This document shows positions 25,213 to 35,696 of a stretch of 64,000 bases of DNA, piece by piece (within the stretch, counting starts at the first letter, position 1; every line of letters begins with the position of its first letter). Both the position numbers and the translations under genes were made by a program. The DNA is taken from the NCBI GenBank assembly GCA_029706075.1, contig JAINUG010000194.1, forward strand, positions 1,240,001-1,304,000. The letters run 5' to 3'. The stretch comes from Aldrovandia affinis. Its lineage: Eukaryota > Chordata > Actinopteri > Notacanthiformes > Halosauridae. The notes below the pieces were generated by a model, which had not been told where the DNA came from, ran no database searches, and worked only from the letters and a program-made list of their open reading frames with translations.

Positions 25213-28200
25213 GGTGTCAAGCTGGCTGCAGACCCTCCTCCTCGAGCCCACTGTGCACAGCCAGCAGCAGTGCAGACCGGGAGAGCGTGATTGGCGATTC
25301 CAGTCACAGAGCCGCACTCCTTCACATCCCTGCTGCTGACAGTTGATTCACTCCTTTTCATGCTCACTGCCTCTCATTGCGTACGCTGGCTCTTATGCAT
25401 GAGTCCATCATTAGCACACAAAGCATGATTGATGGGTTGGGGTGGCCCTTCCCTCACAAGGTGGGAAATGCTGCTTTAGTGGAGGGCTGGGCTGGCATGC
25501 ACACCATCATTACAGACCACAGCGGAATATTAATAGAACATCTGATGCTGGCTTCCTTGCTGGTTTTGGGCCAGGGTGTCGTTTGGGGCGAGAGCATTTT
25601 TAAAGGCACTGTCATGCTTTGTCGAAGGGACCGGCGCTATAGCACGGTGGTAAGGTTTCCAGTGTTTTTTAAATCACGGGCGAAGAGCAAGGAGTAAGAA
25701 AATATGTATTTTCTCTGCACGCGATGCCTAATCTTGGGTGGTGTACAGTGGACACATTTTCCCCATCTAAAATGTTGGAGCCCAGTCAATTCTGGTGTTG
25801 AATCCCTTTATCTGTGAGACTGTCACAGAGAGCCAACCAGACGGATACCACATTGGACACTTCTATCAGCTTACAGAAACATTCCTCTTCAATGTAATAA
25901 TAGTAAAACATGTCAACCAACAGGGCTCCATCTGCCTTTTGAACACATTGCAGACATTATTGAGGCCAGATCAGACTTGTATACATTTTGCGTGGTTATT
26001 TGAGCCATTTGAGTATTCATTTATGATTGGTTATTTGAGAATATACTGATTGAAGAAATTAGCGTGTTAACATATGTTTTTCCTCAATTTCACAAGCAAT
26101 TACAGTGCACTCTGCTCATAATAAGACCTGATTAAATTAATTTTGAAAACCTGAAGCAAAATCACCCGGTGTAGCCCAGTGCTGAACCACTCTAATGCAC
26201 ACCACTGCAAAATGCTCCATTTTATAAGGGCTCTGCCTTTAAGAGTTCATTTGAGCTACGTTTAGCTGGTATGTGCATTACTATTTTATCTGTGACCTCA
26301 ATAACGTTTATCCCATGGCATTTTAAATCTATGGAAATGGTTATGTTTCACACGTACAAAGAATCCTACACTGCAGGAATGTGTTTTGTAGGGAATGTGA
26401 CCAGTACCAGTATTATTATTATTATTATTAATAAAACATTTTGCTAGGTATTTGTGTTTAATAATAAAATGCTTTGTTCGTGGAATTCTCTAACATAAGG
26501 ACCAAATGTCTGAGCTTTAGCTAGACAAATCAGATTGTGTTCCCTGATGCAGCTCCTATTGCTGCCAAGTGCAAGTTAACTGTACACCAGTGCTGCCACC
26601 ACCTCCGGCTCAGAAATGATCTCTGTGGTAGGAGAGAAAAACATTGACATTTAGCATACTCTGTTAATCTAGTGAATCTAGAGGAATAACATTTGGGAGA
26701 GATTTACATTCATTATTTTTAACCTCTGCCGGACTAGACATCAATTTTCTTTGAAGAAATGCCAGCCATGGAGAATGGGCTGTACCCTATGCATTAAAAT
26801 ACTTGCTGTTAGCGCAATACACGTTGCTAGGTGAGAAGAGGCAGGAAAAGGAGTGCAGACCCAATGCTCTGCGCTGTGTCCCGAGGCTTCCTGAAAACCT
26901 CATTATAAGTCAGATTGCCTACGAGCTGAATTGTTTAAAAATAATGCACAAAGCAAAAAGATGAATAGGAAAAACTGTAGCCTACTGTCCCCAACTACAT
27001 AAGCACTGCTGTTAGTATTCAATATTCACGATCCCCATCGCCGTACGGTGCGCCCAAAATTAGGGACGTCATTGTAAAGTTGGCACATTTATTAGGACTA
27101 GCGTTTTTCTATAACACCACCTGAGAAAATGCTCAGTGGAAACAATGGGCAAAGCTTGTTGGATTTTTCTCATTACCTTGGCTAAGTTGTTGTTTTCATC
27201 ACAACAGAATGGAACAAATACTGGATATAACATCTATTCCAGCAATATTCGAAACGGTAAACGCCATCCATAATTGCCTCCAAATAAACACACTTGCGGT
27301 AAGGAACAGGGAGGAACCCGGCAGTCAGCCTTTAAAAAAATAATAACTGCATATTGCTTGCAGCCACCCACTAGAGCGCGCTATGGAATGAGCAGTGTTC
27401 ACCTGGTAGGGAGGAATAGTAAACTACACTACACAATTTTTAAACATTCATTCTTTTTGATATGTGCAAACATATCATCGGATTGCATCAAGCTACACTG
27501 ACAGCATGCCCTGTTATGGAGGAAGGAGTCTATGATCATTCAGTATTATTCAATGAAGAATCACATCTACAGCTGCTAAGTCTAGAGTTTATAGAAAGTC
27601 AAAACCATGGTTAGAATGCTATTTCCATCCACCGTTCCCTGACCATTGCATGCATTGCTGCCCCAACTGTGTGTGTGTGTGTTTGTTTGTGTGCGCGCGC
27701 ACAACATAAAGCAGGCTTTGATATCTCACACCAGGAATAACAACTTAATCATAACCCCAGACCAGGGATTTTCAGACTCCAGTTTGCAATCTTTGTCATG
27801 ACCCAATTAGAATGGACTCATTATCGTCCAATCAAAGAGGTGAAGTTCCTGCCCCCACCCTTCAAGTCTTAAACCAGAGTGGATTATCAGGGCTGATACA
27901 GTATTGCTCTGGCCTTTTGGTTGTGACACATTTAGAGCGTCGTCGTAAAGGTTAATAAAACAATTGATATGAACCGGATGACTTTTGTGACCCTCTCCAG
28001 AAATAGGGCTGGCTCGAAATGTTCTCACATCATAATCATAAGGAGTGGGGGGGAGTGGAAATGTTCTCACATAATCATAATATATCATATATTAATACCA
28101 TAATCATGCCCTTTTGTTATCTTCCCCCCAATATTTAATATCTGGCTACATGCATTTCAAGTCATCCAGACAGTGTGCAGTATCGCCTCTGAGGAACTGA

Positions 28201-29109
28201 CAGCTATACTCGCCGACACTTTCCACGACGCACGCCGTATAGCCTAGCCATTCTTTATCAATGTGTGAGAGCACTGTTTGCATTACATGGAACGCTATGA
28301 AAAAAGATATGTCAGGATTCAAGTCAGTTTGCCCTCTACCTACATTTAATATAACAGCACGGCACAAGGGCCCAACCCATGAGGAAACCGAACCTCAGGT
28401 GGCATTACCGTGGGATTCGTTCCTTGACAGATGTACTTAGCTGCCGGGTTTTCGCGACGTGATGCATTGGGGTAAAGTGAAGTGCAGGGGCCTTTTGATC
28501 AGCGCAGGTGCCTGTGATGTGTCTGGAGGAACGCGGAAGCTGCTAAAGCCGCACGTTTAGTTTTGGTGACAATTAAGGGTCAGAGAGACGGAGGGAACAG
28601 CGGGATGCCTTTTCTTCAGTCAGAGGCGGCGTCCGTAATGGATGTGGAAACATTGTTATAATGGTGCAGTTTATGATAATATGGGACCTGGGGATTCTAA
28701 TGTTTTGCCCAGATAGCACTGCAATCATAATATTTGCATAGCATTTTCGCGACCAAATGCAATTTTCGCCGAGATGGGGACGGATAAGACGGCGGCTTTT
28801 CATGCGCGTTTAGCGATCTCGCAACGGCGGCTGACTGTCAGCGCGTTTCTCGAAAGCGCAATTAGGAAGAGTGCGCTTAAATGGCAGCCACTGCTGTCAC
28901 CGGGTCTCCCTGATGGGGCGACGTGAGTCGTAGGCGGATTTCACGGAACGCGTTGGTGTAGCTGGCGAGACTCCTGCCAGACTCGGTGAGGGAACGCTGA
29001 ATCGACTGAGGCGCAAATACAGAGGCCGGTCGCTTCTGCCTTTCCTAAGTTCGGGAGATAGGCTTTGGAGTTGGGGGGAAAATAAGTTCTGTCTCAGCCT
29101 AACATCTGC
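25213..29109. other. non-coding stretch with minor microsatellites
   Basis: Holds an (ATT)n run at 26411-26432 and a GT/GC run at 27668-27700. An interval with more CpG and mixed composition lies at 28400-28930. No exon or complete transposon was recognised. Short open frames are scattered on both strands without splice context. Confidence 0.4.
27668..27700 (+). repeat. (GT)n microsatellite with GTTT/GC interruptions
   Basis: A run of GT dinucleotides interrupted by GTTTGTTT and ending in GCGCGC. Confidence 0.9.
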
Positions 29110-29300
29110 CACACATAGGCACACATACACATGTATGCATGCAGGCTTGCACGCATATGAACATACAGGCTCCCACCCCTACACACACATACATGTATGT
29201 ATGTATGTACACATGCGTGCGTGCTCACATGAATACATTATGCACATGAGCACACAGGATTCTCTCTCTCCCCCCACACACACACACACACACATACACA
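29110..29300 (+). repeat. compound CA / ATGT microsatellite
   Basis: Interrupted CA dinucleotides, an (ATGT)n tetranucleotide run near 29193-29210 and a purer CA run at 29273-29300. Confidence 0.9.
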
Positions 29301-29379
29301 GAGTGTTCTAATATTATGTTTTGTATATTCTCTGTAGAATGGTCCTGACTCACCATTGCAGCACCAAGGCTCTTTCATT

Positions 29380-29570
29380 AGGCAGCAGTAATTGCTCTGA
29401 ACACTGCCTTTGCTGACCCCATTTCAAATTAGTGCTGTTATTAATTTTGTTATAGATATTAGGCCTCGCGTACATACAATAATTAATAATGCATATTCAT
29501 TTAAGGCATTTTAATTTTGCATTAGTCTTTGCGCATATCGTAGTTCTTGCAGCCACGGTGAATTAAAAAT
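29380..29570. promoter_or_regulatory. candidate conserved non-coding element
   Basis: Dense homeodomain-like and AT-hook sequence (CAGTAATTGC, TTATTAATTTTG, CAATAATTAATAATGCA, TTTAATTTTGCATTAG) in non-repetitive DNA just upstream of a V-SINE. The evidence is motif content only. Confidence 0.28.
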
Positions 29571-29581
29571 GGCCATATAAC

Positions 29582-29796
29582 TACATTTTGGCCATTTATC
29601 AGATGCTCTTATCCAGAGCGACTTACACAGTTTGACATTTCTTTACATACAATCCATTTATACAGCTGGATATTTTACTGAAGCAATTCAGGTTAAGTAC
29701 CTTGCTCAAGGGTAAAACAGCAGTGCCCCACCTGGGAATTGAACATGCAACCTCTGAGTTACAAACCCAGCTCCCTAACCATTACACTACACTGCC
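29582..29796 (-). repeat. V-SINE-like element, near complete (copy C)
   Basis: Same architecture as 17499-17726: minus-strand tRNA-like head (B box GTTCAATTCCC), conserved core and L2-like tail (complement CATTTATCAGATGCTCTTAT). It differs from copy B by scattered substitutions. Confidence 0.82.
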
Positions 29797-29991
29797 ACTT
29801 TAATAAGCGATATTAAAGTGGCGAGTCACAGACTGAACGAGCGGTGCTCTCTTTGGTTTCTTATCATTTCAGTAGGAGGACCAATCACCCATTTGTGGAG
29901 CACTCTGGTGCTCCAGGATGCAGTCTCTAACTTAAAGGGTAAGTTTGCCCAGAAATCGCATTTTTATATATATTTTTCAACCCATGATATA

Positions 29992-31200
29992 CACTATATG
30001 GCCAAAAGTCAGTGGACACCTGACCATCACACCTATATGAGCTTGTTGGACATCCCATTCTAAAACCATGGGCATTAATATGGAGTTGGACCCCCCTTTG
30101 CGGCTATGACAGCTGCCACTCTTCTGAGAAGGCTGTCCACAAGATTTTGGAGTATGTCTGTGGGAATTTGTGCCCATTCAGCCAAAAGAGCATCTGTGAG
30201 GTCAGGCACTGATGTTGGACGAGAAGGCCTGGCTCGCAATCGGCGTTCTAATTCCTCCCAAAGGTGTTCAATGGGGTTGAGGTCAGGGCTCTTTGCAAGC
30301 CAATCGTCTAACCATGTCTTTATGGACCTCGCTTTGTGTACAGGGGCACAGTCATGCTGGAACAGCAAAGGGCCTTACCCAAACTGTTGCCACAAAGTTG
30401 GAAGCGCCCAATTGGCTAGGATGTCTTCATATCCTGTAGCATTAAGAATACCCTTCACTGGAACTAAGGGGCCTATCCCAAACCTGAGAAACAGCCCCAG
30501 ACCATTATCCTCCCTCCACCAAACTTTACAGTAGGCACTATGCATTCCGGAAGGTAGCGTTCACCTGGCATCCGCCAAACCCAGATTCATCCATCAGACT
30601 GCCAGATACTTAAGCGTGATTCATCACTCCAAATAACACGTTTCCACTGCTCCAAAGTCCAGTTGCGGCATGCTTTACACCACTCCAGCCAATGCTTGGC
30701 ATTGCACATGGTGATGTGAGGCTTGTGTGCAGCTGCTCGGCCATGGAAACCCATTCCATGAAGCTCCCGACACACAGTTCTTGTGCTGATGGTGCTTCCA
30801 GAGGCAGTTTGGTACTCTGTAGTGAGTGATGCAGCAGATGATAGACGATTTTTGCGCGCTTCAGCACTCGTCGACCCCGCTCTGTGAGTTTGCGTGGTCT
30901 ACCACTTCGTGGGCGAGCTGTTGTTGCTCCTAGGCGCTTCCACTTCACAATAATAGCACTTACAGTTGACCGGGGCACATCTAGTAGGGCAGAAATTTCA
31001 CTTGTGGCAAAGGTGGCATCCTATGACAGTGCCGCGTTTAAAGTCACTGAGCTCTTTACGAACCATTCTGAATTCTAAATGTTTGTCTGTGGAGATTGCA
31101 TGGCTATGTGCTAGATTTTATGCACCTGTTGGCAATGGGTGTGGCTGAAACACCTGAACTCAATAATTAGTAGGGGTGTCCACTGACTTTTGGCCACAGT
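29992..31200 (-). mobile_element. Tc1/mariner transposon, near full length
   Basis: The 1.2-kb element is bounded by terminal inverted repeats. The left begins CACTATATGGCCAAAAGTCA after TA. The right is the inverse GTGTCCACTGACTTTTGGCC. The minus strand holds a transposase pseudogene covering nearly its whole length. The right terminus has lost part of the TATAGTG end, so excision competence is doubtful. Confidence 0.9.
30075..31060 (-). pseudogene. Tc1-type transposase pseudogene
   Basis: Read on the minus strand, the order of domains is that of a DD34E transposase. A helix-turn-helix region with VSAIIVKWKRLG and the basic GRPRKLTERGRR (AT-hook-like GRPR) comes first. The segment RELHGMGFHGRAAAHKP follows. 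The first catalytic aspartate is in WSDESRLSIW, the second in FQHDCAPVH, and the catalytic glutamate is in SPDLNPIEHLWEEL. Lesions: frame changes near 30780-30870 and near 30370-30600, an in-frame stop, and a gap of about seven codons between the second Asp and Glu (27 residues lie between them instead of the family's 34). Missing residues in the active site mean it is not functional. Confidence 0.85.
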
Positions 31201-31311
31201 TTGCGCAAGAGATCAGTGCAGTAATACAGCGATAGATATCGTTGTAGGCAGCTGCATACCGTACCTGTAACACTGGGAAGGAAAAGGTTAGTACATTAAA
31301 AAATATATATA

Positions 31312-31864
31312 CAGTACCAGTCAAAAGTTTGAGTACACCTTCCATCTGGACTATGGCTAAGCAGGCACTCCTTCATTCTTGAGCAAGATAACGACCCGAA
31401 ACACACCTTGAAGTTGTGCAAGAACTATCTGGTGAAGGGAGAATGTGAAGGACAACACAAACTAAGGACCTGGCCTGCCCAGTGTCCAGACTTCAATCCC
31501 ATAGAACTTGTATGGAATGAACTGGACAGAACAGTCAAAGCAAAGCAACCCACAAGTGCCTCTGGGAATTGCTGCAGGAGAGCTGGGAAGACATATCGGG
31601 TGATTTCCTGCTGAAACTTATTAACCAAATGGCCCGTGTTTGTGAGGCTGTTATCACAGCAAAGGGTGGCTATTTTGAGGAATCCAAGATTCAATTTTCA
31701 ATTACATTTGATTGAACATTGCTTTGATGTTCCTTTTGTTTATCGTTTATGTGTTTTTTTTGTCATTTTCAAGTATTTAAAGAAACTTATATGGTGTAAA
31801 ACATTGTCAATTATGAGATAAACCTAGTTTCCAGCAGGTGTACTCAAACTTTTGACTGGTACTG
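31312..31864 (+). mobile_element. miniature Tc1/mariner element with clean ends
   Basis: The 553-bp element has well-matched inverted repeats: CAGTACCAGTCAAAAGTTTG at the left and the inverse CAAACTTTTGACTGGTACTG at the right, each flanked by TA. The interior (31380-31610) keeps only the transposase region from the second catalytic acidic residue (QDNDPKH) through PDFNPIELVWNEL, so the N-terminal two thirds have been deleted. It belongs to a different family from the neighbouring 29992-31200 element, judging by its unrelated ends. Confidence 0.92.
31380..31614 (+). pseudogene. Tc1 transposase C-terminal fragment
   Basis: The open stretch encodes EQDNDPKHTLKLCKNYL, WPAQCPDFNPIELVWNELD and a terminal segment with a stop at 31612-31614. 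The DNDPKH and NPIE motifs are the second and third parts of the DDE catalytic triad of Tc1 enzymes. The first Asp and the DNA-binding domain are absent through internal deletion. Confidence 0.85.
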
Positions 31865-33771
31865 TATATTAAATGAGTAGGCAGGGATAGATAGTGTTGA
31901 GCAAGTAGGCAGTGGTGATGACAATTGGGTAGATTTACAGATGTGTGTGTGTGCAAAAATCACATTATACACCACACAACTTTTCTACGTATGGTATCAT
32001 CAAGTTTCTGGTTTAATGAAGGAACACATCATCGTTCCCTTTCATGCCAGTAAAGAGAGGAATTTGAATGGGCCATTCTACTTTCACCTTCTCTGCAGCA
32101 GATTCAGAGAGCCCGAGGACAATGAGAACGATACATGAATGCATTATGAGAAATTCTAGCTTTCTACAAATTACAGGGAGATGCGTCTTTTGTTTTAGCT
32201 TGAATAATTATTATATCTGCAAAAATTATGTGTAATAAACGTGTAAGGCTATAATAAGGACAAAAAATTGAATATGGGTAAAATTGTCCTTTAAGCTGTC
32301 ATCACCAAGGACTGAGTGTATTTTGGGATGTTCTCTGAAAAGATTACCAATAATTACAGCTCAATCCATAATAAACGCTTGTTATGTCCAATAAAACTGT
32401 TTTTCCCCCTCATATCACCACCCAGTGAGCAAAGAAAAGCTTGTCATTGCTGTGGCAAACCAGTGGATGCCAACAGTGTGCAAACCTTTGTTCTCGCATA
32501 GAAATTCAGAGCTGGTATTTGTCACTAGGACCATGAAAATTGAAAATGAATCTTTAAGTCCTGAAAGAGGCGGATGATTGATCCCAGTCAAAGCTTGCCT
32601 TCTATTTAATGATTAGTCGCATGCTCTGAGGCAAAGGCTAAACATTTCACAACTAGGAGTAATAAAAGGTTCTTTAAGCTAACCAATTAGCTTTGCTTGG
32701 GGCTCTATAAAATATTTAACCATCTGATATTGACTTCAGATTAGAGGTTTTCTCAGTGCACTGGAATCCCAAAGATCTCTTTATTACCCGTAAAAGGATT
32801 TGAAGCTGAGGCAGATTGGGGAACACTGCAGTCTATTTCACTGGTTTGTTGTGCCGCACAGAGAGAGTGAGGTCTGTGCTCTGCAGGCAGCGGGGAGGAG
32901 CATGGACTGCTTGTCGGCGTTTCAACGGTTCCAAATGTTGGCCTGACCCTGTCCCTCTGAACAGCAGCACAACTGTTAACTTAGATCACGAGTTACATTT
33001 TTGGCACTACAGATTATTGGTGATGGTTCAGCAAAGAAAATGGACACCGCCTTAAATCCGACATTATGCCACCGGCACTAGCCTGGAGGATTCCATTGGT
33101 TAATGTTCGTTGAGAGTGTCAGGTCACGCAGGCCGCTGTAAACATCGTTAAGCTTTACGTTCACTTTTTTCATGACGAAATGCTGACACAGCAAAGATAC
33201 ACCAACTGGTATTTGTCATGGTTGCTCTTTTCCCCAGGCAAAGTTTAAGGGTGAAGTGAAATTACACAGTAATATACCTGCAGATAACAGGCCACTGCAC
33301 GCTGGGAGTGGCGGCCGTATCACTTCCCTGGCTGATTAGCACAGTTTAAAGGCATTTGAGAAAGCTCAAAACGAGACATGTCTTACTATGTTTCTGTATG
33401 GCGTAGACCCTGGAGCACTGTTTTAGATTTCCATCTTTTATCGGGAGCATTCGGGGTTAGTCAGAGACGGGCAGAGCCCTATTGCAGTATGAAACTGTGG
33501 ATACATCTGTGGAATCCCAGCATTATATTTTGCCCCAGAACAATGGCCAGGAAGATTGTTTTGTCAGGAGAATTCTCAACGGGGGGCATACAACAAGATG
33601 ATTAATTGTTTGGAATAATTGATGATAGATTCTCTCATTAAATCTGAATTTTCTGCTCTGACGATTTGTATTTCTGTATTTGGTAATTGGATTTGAAGGT
33701 GTTTTATTTTTATATATATATATTTGCATTGTAGCCAGTTTACAATGTATTCATAGGTTGAAACAGCCTTT
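31865..33771. other. non-coding stretch
   Basis: No exon recognised. The 32580-32760 part (GATTAGTCGCATG, CCAATTAGCTTTGC, AAATATTTAACC) has enhancer-like AT motifs; the rest is unremarkable. Confidence 0.4.
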
Positions 33772-33965
33772 TTTATCCCAATTATGTGGCCAATTGTACA
33801 TAATTTGTACCCTGATTCAATTCCCCCCCCCCCACGAGCCCACTGCCTGATGGCAGTGATGATGGCGATGAACCATCTCCTTTGAGACTGAACTTGTCAA
33901 GCTGAACCCCGGCTGCAGTGGGCAACCTGCACTCCGGGCAAGTGCATTTGGGAGGGGTCGTTGAA
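33772..33965 (-). repeat. GC-rich SINE, partial
   Basis: TTATCCCAATTATGTGGCCA and the C-rich run near 33825, then a degenerate body, match the tail region of the SINE at 14008-14385 (minus orientation). The tRNA head is not visible. Confidence 0.5.
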
Positions 33966-34721
33966 CAGCGTTTTTAAGGCAAAGTGGGTTTTTATCTCGA
34001 CCAATATCTCTTCAATATGATGTTATCTATAAAATAGGTATTACTGAGCCCTGAGACATGAAGTGAAAAACACAGACCACCGGCACAAACCTGCCCTCTT
34101 TTTCTCAGTCTGGAGACAAGGGCATGCCAGTCAGTTTGGAATGGCGGTATTTAAAATAAAATTCAGCAGAGCAGGAGATAATACTAATTAAGGCATCTGT
34201 TGGCACTGTGACAAAAAGGCTGATCCTTTCTCTGCATGATGGAAATGGGAAAATAAGGGGGTGAGAGAAGTCCAATTTACATTTTTGCAGGAGTAACAAG
34301 GCGCAAGGGGAAGTCACAAGAGAGCACAATACATTTTCATGACTTCTTTTTTCTCCTTAAAACATGAGCATATGCAGTCCCCCAAGGAATAAGGCAGTGC
34401 GTCGGATTTCTTGCTGTCTCTTTTTCCTTCAGAAGGTGGGGGTGGTACTGGCAGATCTTCTTACTCTGAAGATGTAAAATAATGTTTAAACAGCATTAGC
34501 CTTTTCTTGATAAGCTACAAACAAATTGCCTAGACATGTGACAATGTGGAAGTGGCATTTTTATCTGGAGTCTTTTTGCTTGAACTGTAAGATTTTGAAG
34601 TCACTAAATAGCACTTAAAAAGGAGTCACATTTCACATTATTATCAATACTAATTACTGATATGTTTCTGCTGTAAAATACATTTTCAAATCAACACTTA
34701 AACATGTGAGTTCCTAAAGCA
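33966..34721. other. non-coding stretch, nothing recognised
   Basis: AT-rich sequence with no supported feature. Confidence 0.45.
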
Positions 34722-35648
34722 ACATGAAAATTCTCACAGATTTGGAAAGAGGTCAAATAGTTGGTGCTTGAATTGCAGGTGCCTCGGTCACAGAAACGTC
34801 AAAATGATTTAATGTCTCAAGGGGAATAGTGTTGAAAATCATGATGGTATAGGTCAAACAAGGAAAAACTGTACCAGGAACAGTGATTGCAAGTTGAAGC
34901 TTATTGACAGGGATACGATAGCTTAAAAAATGACCACAGAACTGAATCTAGACCTCCGTGACCCAGTCTCAACAAAAACTGTATGTCGTGAGCTTCACAA
35001 AGCTGACATTTATGTTAGGGCTGCCATTTGGAAACTGCTTGTAACCGAGGCCAATGTGCAACAACGCATAACCTGGTGTAATGAGCACAAAACCTGGACT
35101 TCTGAGCAGTAGAAGAAAGCAATATGGTCTGATGAGTTGTCCTTTACTGTTTTTCCTACATCTGGATGGATTTATGTTTGGAGAAAGCCAAAGGAAGCCT
35201 TCAACCCACATTGCCTGTTCCCAAATGTTAAACATGGTGGTGGACATGATATGCTATGGGTAGCCATATCATCACAGTTATTAGGTCCGATTATTATACT
35301 CTGCGTAGTAGATTACAATGAATACAAAGCCATTCTGGGCGACCAGGTGCACCCTATGGTACAGTGTTTCATAAAGATGTTCCCATATTCCAAGATAATT
35401 GCGTCCCCATACACACTGCTAAATGGATTGAAGAATGGTTTCATGAACACCAGGTCAAACACCATCCATGGCCTCCCCAATCACCAGACCTAAACACTGA
35501 ACCTTTATGCAAAGTCCTGGAACGTAGAGTGCACAATAGATTTCCACCACCTTCATCTCTCAAAGAACTGGAGGCTTTCCTTCTTGAAGAATGGTCTAAT
35601 ATCCCACTACAAACAGTTAAAAACTTGTATAACATCTTGCAGGATTGA
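34722..35648 (+). pseudogene. Tc1-type transposase pseudogene
   Basis: The frame opens MKILTDLERGQIVGA with early stop codons in the helix-turn-helix part. Then come DLRDPVSTKTVCRELHKAD, a TAG stop at 35110-35112, WSDELSFTVFPTSGWIYVW (first catalytic Asp) and FPNVKHGGG. A frameshift follows at about 35355-35365. After it come FQDNCVPIHTAKWIEEWF (second Asp) and WPPQSPDLNTEPLCKVLE (catalytic Glu), with a stop at 35646-35648. Order and spacing are those of DD34E Tc1 enzymes. At least three stops and one frameshift make it inactive. Confidence 0.87.
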
Positions 35649-35696
35649 AGCTGTTGAAATACCAAAGGGGGGTGAATAATTTTTATACCCGCTGTA
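34722..35696 (+). mobile_element. Tc1/mariner element, 5' end lost
   Basis: A plus-strand transposase pseudogene fills the element. The right terminus is the inverse of the repeat seen at 22286 (GGTGAATAATTTTTATACCC, ending CTGTA). The corresponding left repeat was not found, so the 5' end has decayed or been deleted. Confidence 0.8.

Noticed and set aside
24891-25346. 151-codon open frame of Cys/Val/Leu-rich repeats
   Set aside because: Generated by the 22-bp minisatellite, which is open in several frames; no domain, and the peptide repeats change register with each unit.
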